From Treponema sp. (GTDB lineage: Bacteria; Spirochaetota; Spirochaetia; Treponematales; Breznakiellaceae): a stretch of DNA of 6,926 nt. Shown here piece after piece: positions 1-6,117 of the stretch (within the stretch, counting starts at the first letter, position 1; each line of letters starts with the position of its first letter). Under the pieces are notes generated by a model that was given only the letters and a program-made list of their open reading frames with translations, did not search any database and was not told the DNA's origin. The translations under genes were made by a program, and so were the position numbers. The stretch covers positions 1 through 6,926 of the forward strand of contig JAISYA010000087.1 in assembly GCA_031270205.1 (NCBI GenBank). The letters are read 5' to 3'.

Positions 1-1508
1 CCTCCGGCGGCAAGCGCCGGGATCATTCCGTCCACATAAGCCAAAGACTTCTGTTCCGGAGAGGCTATAACCGTTACATGGCTTTTGAAAACCAGCACCG
101 CGTTAAGTTCAGAAGCCAATTCCGCGGCAAGGCCGGGTTTTGCAAGCAGGATCTTTTTTTCCATGCCGCTCAGGACCGCAAGCTCCCCGGCGTGGGGGGT
201 AAGGATGGTCAGCCCGTTAAAGCGGGGCGTTTTTCCCTTTCCGGCAAAGTACTCTTTGGCGAGGGTTATGCCGTCCGCGTCAAGCACAAGGGGAAGGCCC
301 CCGGCTTCTGCGGCCAACGCCCTTTCGAGCGTCTCGAACCGCCGTCTGTCCCTGCCCCAGCCGGGACCAAGCAGCAGGGCGTTGGGCTTGAACCGCGTTT
401 CGGGTACGCCGGCAATTCCGCCCGCCTTGGAAGCCGGGACGACCATAACTCCGTCCGCGCCGGAGGCCAGTACGGGGTAAAGCTCGTCGTCAACGACGAG
501 CCGGACCAGCCCCGCGCCGGCAGCGGAGGCGCCTCTGGCGGCTATACGGCCGGCGCCGCTGCTGCCGTAATCGCAGGCGTGGATTTCCACAAGGCCCCGG
601 CTGTACTTGTAGGCGTCCGGCGCTACTGCCGGAACAAGGCGGCGGGCCTCTTCCCATCCGAAAAGGAGGGAAGAGGCTTTTTCCGAATCATCACAAAGGG
701 CCAAAAGCTGTTTTGGGAAAACGCCGGTTACCGGGACGATCTTTCCGCAAAAGCTTCTCAGCGCGGGCGTGTAAAGAGCCTTTTTTACCGGCTCAATAGC
801 AAGGGTCAGATCTGAGCGCAGCACGGGGCTGCCGGGGGTAAAATCATCGGCGCAGCCCGAAGGCAGATCAATCGACACTACCAGGGGGCCGGACAAATTA
901 GGGGCATTGTCATTGAAAGTATTGAAAGTATTGAACGTATTGAACGTATTAAGGGCTTCCGTCATTTCCAGCGGAACGCCCCTGAGCGGACCTCCAAGGC
1001 CGGTTCCCGCTATACCGTCTATGACAAGCCCGGCGTTTTTGATAATCCCCTCACGGGTAAACAGATCCGTATCGTTCCACAGACGCACCGTTACGCCCAT
1101 GGCCTTTACGGCGCTTACGGCCATAGATCGGGGACTTGTGTCTTCGCCCACATCCCTGCTGAGAAAAACCGCCGAGCTTTCTTCGCCGCAGAAGCCTTCA
1201 AGTAAAAGCGCCCTGAGCATGACAAGGGCGTCCGCCCCGTTGTTTCCCGGCCCGGCCATGACCAAAACCGGGACGGTTTTTTTTTGACGCAGCCGGGACT
1301 TTTTCACAACATCCGATTGTACAAAGGCTTTCGCGCAGGCCCTGCCGGCGGCTTCGACCAGGGCAAAGGGACTTAAACCCCAGGACCGGGACGCCTCCCG
1401 GTCGATGAACGCCGCCGTTTCGGAAGTAACAAGCCTGGACGGCAAGCCGGCCCCCATCAGCGAAAGAGATCTTGCGGGAGCAGCCGGTCTCTCGGACGAA
1501 ACCGGCAT
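1..1508 (-). CDS. nnr: Bifunctional NAD(P)H-hydrate epimerase / ADP-dependent NAD(P)H-hydrate dehydratase (C-terminus cut by window edge)
   Basis: This enzyme repairs hydrated NADH and NADPH: the N-terminal YjeF_N domain epimerises R- and S-hydrates and the C-terminal YjeF_C domain dehydrates the S form using ADP. It is cytosolic. The 502 visible residues show GPGNNGADAL (87-96), the epimerase nucleotide motif, DGIAGTGLGGPLRG (164-177) and IDLPSG (213-218). The second domain shows KYSRG (301-305), GAGLVRLV (331-338), LLGPGWGRD (379-387), LDADGITL (409-416) and LTPHAGE (436-442). The frame leaves the window at ALAAGG, just where the family's glycine-rich GGxGD nucleotide-binding motif is expected, so roughly 50-60 residues are missing. 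I chose the ATG at 1508 because it overlaps the stop of the upstream lipoprotein gene (TGATG); an internal ATG at 1457 is possible but lacks a ribosome site. Oddities are Ala for Gly in GNNGGDG, a repeat-encoded NTF insertion (about 187-199) and an A9 tract at codons 75-78. Confidence 0.93.
   Translation of the reverse strand, partial: MPVSSERPAAPARSLSLMGAGLPSRLVTSETAAFIDREASRSWGLSPFALVEAAGRACAKAFVQSDVVKKSRLRQKKTVPVLVMAGPGNNGADALVMLRALLLEGFCGEESSAVFLSRDVGEDTSPRSMAVSAVKAMGVTVRLWNDTDLFTREGIIKNAGLVIDGIAGTGLGGPLRGVPLEMTEALNTFNTFNTFNTFNDNAPNLSGPLVVSIDLPSGCADDFTPGSPVLRSDLTLAIEPVKKALYTPALRSFCGKIVPVTGVFPKQLLALCDDSEKASSLLFGWEEARRLVPAVAPDAYKYSRGLVEIHACDYGSSGAGRIAARGASAAGAGLVRLVVDDELYPVLASGADGVMVVPASKAGGIAGVPETRFKPNALLLGPGWGRDRRRFETLERALAAEAGGLPLVLDADGITLAKEYFAGKGKTPRFNGLTILTPHAGELAVLSGMEKKILLAKPGLAAELASELNAVLVFKSHVTVIASPEQKSLAYVDGMIPALAAG
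912..950. repeat. 9-bp tandem repeat, four copies, inside nnr
   Basis: Four head-to-tail 9-bp units lie at 912-920, 921-929, 930-938 and 939-947, followed by a partial unit (ATT). The first two read ATTGAAAGT and the last two ATTGAACGT on the plus strand. On the nnr strand they encode a repeated Asn-Thr-Phe between the epimerase GTG motif and the IDLPSG motif. The unit is a multiple of three, so copy-number change would keep the frame. The position is consistent with a variable surface loop. Confidence 0.9.
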
Positions 1509-2710
1509 CACAGGCCCATCTCTCCAAGCAGGCGGTCGGTACGCCACCATACAAACCTCGCGTCCCAGTTGGTTGCCACAAGACCCGAAAGAATGCCTTC
1601 GGCAGAAAGGTTAAAGGTGTTGTATTCAAGCTCATCATTCCGTACCTGAATAAAACCAAGGCGCTGTTCATCGGAACCCGCCGTCAGTACCAGAAGGGAG
1701 TATCCGCCATCCACCGGAAAATAAAGAAACACCCGGTCGTTTTTTATCACCCCAAGCATAAAGTAAAACAGCCGTTGGGTAACTTTTTGGTTGTTTTCCG
1801 TGGTTACATATTCAAAGAACGGCACGTTCATCGACTCTTCATAAGCGCCGTTTTCCACATTCATAATCCAAATGATCGACGAGTCCGGATTCGCCGCAGC
1901 GTTCGGACCGGCGGCAAAATAACAGTCGATCTTCAGAAACAGCTTTCTGCTGTCGGGGGCCGCCGTTATTGAATCCACCGACGAAAAGGAAACGTTCCTG
2001 CCTGCCGGAACCGGGACACTGTCCCGTTTCAGGTGTACCAGGTACAGCAGCGTTCCTTCGGAATTGAACCAATAAATGTTCCAACCCGTGGAAAGAAGGC
2101 AGACTACGGCAATTTCGTCATTAACCGACGCGTATATTCCCGATATGCGGGGAAAGGGTTTCCCGCCGATGCCTTCCTGCCCAAGAAAATTGACAAAACG
2201 CCCCGAATCGTTAAAATGCAGCACCACCGTATCAAGCAGGGTCTTGTCTTCACTGTCAAAGCCCTTCCGTTCGTCCTCAACCTTGTCCACCACATAGATA
2301 TGCTTCCGGGAATCCACGGTAATAACGCCCGGTTCCCGCAGCGGATAAACGATAGACCAGCGGGTTGCCACTCCTTCTTCCTCAATGCCGTGGCGCAGGG
2401 TTATCGGCGGAGGGTTTTCCAGATCGTTGTAGATCACAAAAAGCGGATCCCCAAAAGACGTATAACGGACAATTTTCTTGCCGAAGGTATCCGATATGTA
2501 AAAAAGGCCGTCCCTCATGGCAAGGTTTGTCCTGTGATCCGAAATAACGTTTCCCCTGCTGGAAAGGTTTACCTGGTTATCCAGGGGTCCGATTTCAAGG
2601 CTGAAAAGATCCACCCGCGCCACCGAGGATATCCTTCCCCGGGAACAGGCAAAAAAAACAAACAGGCCGGCAAAAAAAACAAACAAGCCGGCAAACGCAG
2701 GACGTTTCAT
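1508..2710 (-). CDS. Putative lipoprotein, beta-propeller (NHL/6-bladed) like
   Basis: A 400-residue protein of unknown function, probably anchored in the envelope by lipid. The N-terminus MKRPAF is followed by a hydrophobic stretch and a lipobox ending FFAC with Cys22, typical of the loose spirochaete lipobox. The rest is rich in short beta-strand and turn patterns such as GLFYISDTFGKKIVRYTSFG (68-87) and IYVVDKVED (138-146). VVLHFNDSGRFVNFLG (162-177) and IYWFNSEGTLLYLVHLK (212-228) are of the same kind. Together they resemble NHL or YncE-type propeller blades; this is a pattern call, not a database match. I prefer the ATG at 2710 over an in-frame TTG at 2713; neither has a well-placed ribosome site (AGAGGA lies about 20 bases upstream). 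The stop TGA overlaps the start of nnr by one base, so the two genes are probably one operon, although no functional link is obvious. The signal peptide contains a repeated GLFVFFA heptad. Confidence 0.8.
   Translation of the reverse strand: MKRPAFAGLFVFFAGLFVFFACSRGRISSVARVDLFSLEIGPLDNQVNLSSRGNVISDHRTNLAMRDGLFYISDTFGKKIVRYTSFGDPLFVIYNDLENPPPITLRHGIEEEGVATRWSIVYPLREPGVITVDSRKHIYVVDKVEDERKGFDSEDKTLLDTVVLHFNDSGRFVNFLGQEGIGGKPFPRISGIYASVNDEIAVVCLLSTGWNIYWFNSEGTLLYLVHLKRDSVPVPAGRNVSFSSVDSITAAPDSRKLFLKIDCYFAAGPNAAANPDSSIIWIMNVENGAYEESMNVPFFEYVTTENNQKVTQRLFYFMLGVIKNDRVFLYFPVDGGYSLLVLTAGSDEQRLGFIQVRNDELEYNTFNLSAEGILSGLVATNWDARFVWWRTDRLLGEMGL
2648..2692. repeat. 21-bp tandem duplication in the lipoprotein signal peptide
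   Basis: Two 21-bp copies (2648-2668 and 2669-2689) differ at one base and are followed by the start of a third (GGC). Each holds a run of eight A on the plus strand. On the coding strand they encode two copies of the hydrophobic heptad GLFVFFA, so the duplication directly lengthens the signal-peptide core just before the lipid-modified cysteine. Confidence 0.9.
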
Positions 2711-2783
2711 CAATGTTAGCGTAGCACTTTTTCCTCTGTATGAACAGGCCGTGGGAACATTTTACCGGAACACCTGTTGCGCC

Positions 2784-2811
2784 TTGAGGGATTTTGGTAT
2801 ATTTTTATAGA
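2784..2811 (+). promoter_or_regulatory. Candidate sigma70-type promoter for p83/100
   Basis: TTGAGG at 2784-2789 and TATAGA at 2806-2811, 16 bases apart, each match the consensus hexamers at four of six positions and would start transcription near 2818, about 60 bases before the gene. An overlapping alternative is TTGCGC (2777-2782) with TATATT (2798-2803). The call rests on similarity only; no promoter could be picked for the divergent lipoprotein gene. Confidence 0.3.
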
Positions 2812-2863
2812 AGGATCTGTTTCATTTGAATTGGAACCCCGTACTTTCAGGCGGTTATTTCAC

Positions 2864-2870
2864 AAAGGAG
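2864..2870 (+). promoter_or_regulatory. Ribosome binding site of p83/100
   Basis: AAAGGAG lies seven bases before the ATG at 2878, a near-ideal Shine-Dalgarno spacing. It fixes the start of this gene. Confidence 0.85.
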
Positions 2871-2877
2871 CATAAAT

Positions 2878-4647
2878 ATGAGAAAATCCGGATATCTTTG
2901 CGCGGCCCTTTTTATTCTCGCCCTAAACCCGATTTTTGCCCAAAATGTGGACAGGGAAGAGCTTGAAAAAAACCAGGCGGCCGTTAATTTTATCAACTAC
3001 GAAGGGCCCCATTCACGGCTTGATACGGTAGAACAGATCCGTAATATCGGTTACCAGCTGGGCTTGTCCGTCAAAAACGGAGCGGTAAGCGCCGGGGCAA
3101 ACAACAGGTACTTTGTGATCCATTCCGTTTCGGCGCCCGAAGGCGACAAGCTTGACGCCGACGTTTTCGGTCTTGGGGTGGACGCCGCCGTAGACCATAT
3201 CAGGAACCTTAGGCTTATTATCCAGGGATACCTTCAGGGCGCTTACGATTACAGCGCCGACGACGCCGCTCTTTTGGCCCGTTACATCACAATTTACAAT
3301 GCCGTTTTCCGGGGAGACTGGGACTTTTACAACAACCGCTACAAAACGCCGGTTGTGCAAAACCTGACCGGCGAAAAGGCGGGAATCTCCGTCCGTTTTG
3401 ACGAATGGCCGGGCCAGACCCTTATGACGATTCCTCTGGGAACCGGTCTTCCGGGATCCCTCAGCGCCATAGACACCAGTTCCCTTACCGACGAGCAGGT
3501 TACCAACGAGATGCGGAAGGACGGCGGCGGTATAGAAGACCGCCAGGGTATGGTAGACCTGAAGGAAAGGGAGGCCGACGAAGCTACCCAGAGCGCTACG
3601 CTGCAGCGGGAAGCGATTGCCGAAGAAGAAAAGAACATAGAACGGGACAGGGAAGAAGCGGTGGCACAGCGGCAGCGGGTTGAACAGGAACAGCGGCGAA
3701 CCGAACAGCAGCGGCAGGAGGCCCAGCGGCAACAACAAGAAGCCCAACGGCAACAGCAAGAAGCCCAACGCCAGCAGCAACAGGCCCAACAGGACGCCGA
3801 GGCGGGAAGGATAAGCCAGCAGGAAGCCCGGCAGCGGCAGCAGGAGGCCCAGCAGCAGCAGCAGGAAGCCCAACGGCAGGAGCAGGAAGCCCAACGCCGG
3901 GAACAGGAACTGGCTAAACAGCAGGAAGAAAACAAGCGGAAAGAAGCGGAACTGGCCCAGCGTGAGCAGGTCCAGGAAGAGCGCAGGCAGGAAGCCGCCG
4001 CTACGGAAGAGAGGGCCGAACAAAAGACCCAGGAAGCCCAACAGGAACGGGAAGAAATCGCCAAAGATCAGCAGACCCTTATAGAAGGCAAGGACATCGC
4101 CTCGGCGGATTCCGGCAGCGGCGCCGGGGCTCCCGGCGCCGGAACGACCCAGGCGGGAGCGGTAAGCCCGTCAGCGGCAAACAGCCTTCTCGCCGTAAGC
4201 ATCCTTTCGACCAATTCGCCTTTGGGAAGGCTTGTCCGCCTTAACCCCCAAACCGGCGCCACAATACAGGCTTCCCAAATGAATACCGTAAACGGCAGAA
4301 CGGTTACGCTCCTTGGCGGCCGGATTCTCGCCATCGCGGGAATCGACCGGGGCAACGGCGCGATCCGCCTTGTGGAGATAAGTTCCGACACGCTTGAAAT
4401 GATCGCCCAGGGCAGCGACGACATACATCCCCAGAGCCTTCTCTGGAACAACGGGAACGATCTGTATGCGGTCATCGTAGCCGGCGGCAAGAACTATCTG
4501 GCCAGGTTTAACACAAACCTGGAAAAACAGAGCCAGACGGCCGTGGAAGTCCATCCCTACGCGAGCTGCGTCTTCCAGGGAGACCGTATCCTGACCCAAA
4601 ATGCTGAGGGCGCGCCGCTCTTGCTGAACGCGCAGACGCTGCGGTAA
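2878..4647 (+). CDS. P83/100 antigen family protein (Borrelia P83/100 homologue)
   Basis: A 589-residue exported spirochaete protein of the P83/100 family, known as a major antigen in Borrelia and also present in treponemes; its biochemical role is unclear. A signal peptide (1-21) ends IFA before Gln22 and lacks a lipobox. The conserved N-terminal domain (about 22-200) has FINYEGP (38-44), TVEQIRNIG (50-58), ITIYNAVFRGDWDFY (137-151) and an EWPGQT...IPL segment (176-187). These match the Borrelia pattern FVNYKGP, YEQI.GIG, ITIYNAVYRGDLDYY and QWAGKT..IPL. Residues about 224-404 form a long charged coiled coil whose core is ten Gln/Glu-rich heptads (281-350). After a Gly/Ala/Ser-rich linker (408-432), a C-terminal domain (about 434-589) of beta-propeller-like strands starts SLLAVSILSTNSPLGRLVRL. 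The gene has its own ribosome site and ends in a strong terminator, so it is probably monocistronic. Confidence 0.93.
   Translation: MRKSGYLCAALFILALNPIFAQNVDREELEKNQAAVNFINYEGPHSRLDTVEQIRNIGYQLGLSVKNGAVSAGANNRYFVIHSVSAPEGDKLDADVFGLGVDAAVDHIRNLRLIIQGYLQGAYDYSADDAALLARYITIYNAVFRGDWDFYNNRYKTPVVQNLTGEKAGISVRFDEWPGQTLMTIPLGTGLPGSLSAIDTSSLTDEQVTNEMRKDGGGIEDRQGMVDLKEREADEATQSATLQREAIAEEEKNIERDREEAVAQRQRVEQEQRRTEQQRQEAQRQQQEAQRQQQEAQRQQQQAQQDAEAGRISQQEARQRQQEAQQQQQEAQRQEQEAQRREQELAKQQEENKRKEAELAQREQVQEERRQEAAATEERAEQKTQEAQQEREEIAKDQQTLIEGKDIASADSGSGAGAPGAGTTQAGAVSPSAANSLLAVSILSTNSPLGRLVRLNPQTGATIQASQMNTVNGRTVTLLGGRILAIAGIDRGNGAIRLVEISSDTLEMIAQGSDDIHPQSLLWNNGNDLYAVIVAGGKNYLARFNTNLEKQSQTAVEVHPYASCVFQGDRILTQNAEGAPLLLNAQTLR
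3718..3927 (+). repeat. Ten 21-bp heptad-coding repeats in the p83/100 coiled coil
   Basis: Consecutive 21-bp units encode heptads of the form EAQRQQQ, with unit starts at residues 281, 288, 295, 302, 309, 316, 323, 330, 337 and 344. The first three (3718-3780) are nearly identical. The fourth and fifth (QAQQDAE, AGRISQQ) have diverged, and later ones read EARQRQQ, EAQQQQQ, EAQRQEQ and EAQRREQ. The strict seven-residue phase indicates growth by tandem duplication of a coiled-coil unit. Confidence 0.88.
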
Positions 4648-4679
4648 GGGAAAGACCCGCCGGACGCCTTTGTACTATA

Positions 4680-4725
4680 GCGGCGACCATCCACTCCTTC
4701 GGGCTGGACGGTCGCCGCCTTTTTT
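4680..4725 (+). terminator. Rho-independent terminator of p83/100
   Basis: A nine-pair stem (GCGGCGACC at 4680-4688 with GGTCGCCGC at 4710-4718) extends past one A-C mismatch by TCC/GGA and is capped by a CC-TTCG-GG hairpin. A run of six T follows at 4720-4725. It begins 33 bases after the p83/100 stop. The reverse strand has no T-run next to the stem, so it acts mainly on plus-strand transcripts. Confidence 0.92.
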
Positions 4726-4772
4726 GCAAGATGCCGGACCTCCGCCCGGAGCCTCCCGCCCTCGACAGGTAC

Positions 4773-4791
4773 AAAATGCTGCGAAAGCAGC
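4773..4791 (-). terminator. Weak candidate terminator for the papain-like gene
   Basis: A five-pair hairpin, GCTGC (4778-4782) with GCAGC (4787-4791), has a four-base loop and on the minus strand is followed by ATTTT (4777-4773). It lies 39 bases beyond the stop of the minus-strand gene ending at 4830. The stem is short, so the call is tentative. Confidence 0.3.
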
Positions 4792-4829
4792 TGCCAAGCG
4801 CAAACAGACCATGCGATGTTGAGCGTACT

Positions 4830-5885
4830 TTACATTTCCTTAAATTTTATCTCATACTCATATTTTAATTTTCGATAATAATCTAATTCTATTAAATCCG
4901 TTGGTTTTATTTGTCCATCCTTTTTCTCAAAATAATTTAATCCCACATCTTTTAACATTCTATACACAAATTGTGAACAAAACATTATATTGGGTTTAAA
5001 TGAAAACTTGAATACAATCCCAAATAAATTATATGCATTACCTTGTTTATTTATTACATTTATTTTGTCAATGATTTTCTTCTTTTTTTCAGCCGTTATT
5101 GGGATGCTGTATACAATAATTGAAGAGTCTTGTTTCTTATTAAAATATTTTATCATTTCCATGTTTAAGCCGGGAGGATATATTCTTTCCCCGCCATTGT
5201 AACTTACTATTGTTTTTAATTCTTTGTCAAATGATATTGACGCGTGATTATATTGTTTTCGTGTAAACATTGAAATAATTTCACTTGCAGGACTTCCGGT
5301 GTTTGAAATAATAATGTAAATATTCTTATCCTCCATTGTTTGATATGCCAAGTCAAAATACTCTTTGGTAAGGCTTCCTTTGTTAATATACCGAAAAGAG
5401 TCATGGCGGGGTATGTCCTTTAATAATTCATCGATATTTTCTTTTGATAAACTTGCCCGTCCTTTTTCTATTACTTCCTTAACCTTATTTATATTCTCCA
5501 CCATTTCGTTAAATGTTAATACTGTTATATCTTGCACTGAAGGCAGATAAAAATTCTTGCTTTCATTTTCTGAAAATATTCTGTTGATGATAAACGGCGC
5601 CAGAATAAATATTAGTCCAACCATTCTTCCTGTTATAGAATTCAACATATTAGTATTTTCAGGAAAAATTACCAATGAATTGTGTACTAACTGAAATACC
5701 ATAATCATTAAATATATTGCTGACAATAATACTTTTGATTTTATAGTATTTTTTGTCAATAATGTATGTAATACCATACCCAGAGAAGTGAATACATACG
5801 TCAATGTAAAAAGTACAAAATTATTTGAGAAAAATAATACCGATAGTAATATTCCGGCAATGAATTTGATAATGTTTATGTACAT
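4830..5885 (-). CDS. Membrane-anchored permuted papain-like (NlpC/P60-superfamily, YiiX-like) protein
   Basis: A 351-residue protein in two parts. Residues 1-104 hold about four hydrophobic segments (roughly 4-20, 22-43, 51-73, 87-104), placing it in the cytoplasmic membrane. After a helical linker (about 115-185), the C-terminal domain reads IYIIISNTGSPASEIISMFT (189-208), then YNHASISFD (212-220) with His214, then NLFGIVFKF (286-294) and FCSQFVYRML (302-311) with Cys303. A histidine followed much later by a CSQFV cysteine is the order of the circularly permuted NlpC/P60 or YiiX/YycO-like papain fold, whose members are putative amidases or hydrolases acting on peptides or lipid-linked substrates. 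The substrate here is unknown. The start ATG has a good ribosome site. Base composition is strikingly AT-rich compared with every neighbour and the protein is rich in Lys, Ile and Asn, suggesting horizontal acquisition, possibly from a low-GC Firmicute. No mobility gene accompanies it. Confidence 0.8.
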   Translation of the reverse strand: MYINIIKFIAGILLSVLFFSNNFVLFTLTYVFTSLGMVLHTLLTKNTIKSKVLLSAIYLMIMVFQLVHNSLVIFPENTNMLNSITGRMVGLIFILAPFIINRIFSENESKNFYLPSVQDITVLTFNEMVENINKVKEVIEKGRASLSKENIDELLKDIPRHDSFRYINKGSLTKEYFDLAYQTMEDKNIYIIISNTGSPASEIISMFTRKQYNHASISFDKELKTIVSYNGGERIYPPGLNMEMIKYFNKKQDSSIIVYSIPITAEKKKKIIDKINVINKQGNAYNLFGIVFKFSFKPNIMFCSQFVYRMLKDVGLNYFEKKDGQIKPTDLIELDYYRKLKYEYEIKFKEM

Positions 5886-5892
5886 AAATCAT

Positions 5893-5898
5893 TCCTTT
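5893..5898 (-). promoter_or_regulatory. Ribosome binding site of the papain-like gene
   Basis: The minus strand reads AAAGGA seven bases before the ATG at 5885. This supports that start codon and full expression potential despite the unusual composition. Confidence 0.7.
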
Positions 5899-5989
5899 TG
5901 TTCATTATTTCAATTTTTTATATTTTGCCAATAGATTTTAGCCCGATGCCGCATAACTCGCCTTATACGCACGCTTGCGCGTACCGCAG

Positions 5990-6108
5990 ATCCGCTTTAT
6001 AACAACCGCAGCGCGGTTGCTGCCTTCCCACCGGCCCTGAACCGGGCCTGGAGGGTATCCCTTCCCAATCGGGGAAAGACCCCTTTCCCAGGTTGCCAAC
6101 ACCGGAAC
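5990..6108 (-). ncRNA. ffs: Probable small signal recognition particle RNA (4.5S-like)
   Basis: The SRP RNA binds Ffh and directs nascent membrane and exported proteins to the translocon. The minus strand at 6044-6014 reads a stem CGGTT, then CAGGGCC, a loop GGTGGGAA, then GGCAGC, closed by AACCG. This closely resembles the Ffh-binding domain IV pattern, CAGG-stem-GGAA-stem-AGCAGC, with an eight-base loop instead of a GGAA tetraloop. An outer helix GGCAACC (6097-6091) with GGTTGTT (6007-6001) and TCCG/CGGA at 6106-6103 and 5994-5991 would close the molecule. The 5' side carries an extra hairpin (GGGAAAG/CTTTCCC, 6089-6072), so the two arms are unequal, which is unusual. Ends are approximate. 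It starts only about ten bases after the thioesterase stop. A stem-loop at 5966-5983, without a T-run, may mark its 3' end. The alternative is an unrelated structured RNA or attenuator. Confidence 0.55.
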
Positions 6109-6117
6109 GGAAGTTCC

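Noticed and set aside
78..815. 245-codon plus-strand open frame
   Set aside because: It lies antisense to the strongly conserved Nnr C-terminal domain and shows no recognisable motifs; high GC lengthens chance frames.
2033..2719. 228-codon plus-strand open frame
   Set aside because: Antisense to the lipoprotein gene, basic and low-complexity at its end because of the 21-bp repeat; no domain features and no good ribosome site.
3709..3930. Regular repeat spacing considered as a CRISPR-like array
   Set aside because: The units are contiguous 21-bp coding heptads with no spacers and stay in frame within p83/100.
3013..4041. Long open frame on the minus strand opposite p83/100, Leu/Phe-rich and membrane-like
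   Set aside because: It is the antisense of the Gln-rich repeat region, where CAG/CAA codons read as Leu and related residues in reverse; the plus-strand frame has clear P83/100 homology.
5904..5931. Possible promoter for the papain-like gene (TTGGCA with AATAAT, 16-base spacing, minus strand)
   Set aside because: The predicted transcript start would fall at about 5897, inside the ribosome binding site, so it is unlikely to be functional as drawn; AT-rich DNA produces such matches by chance.
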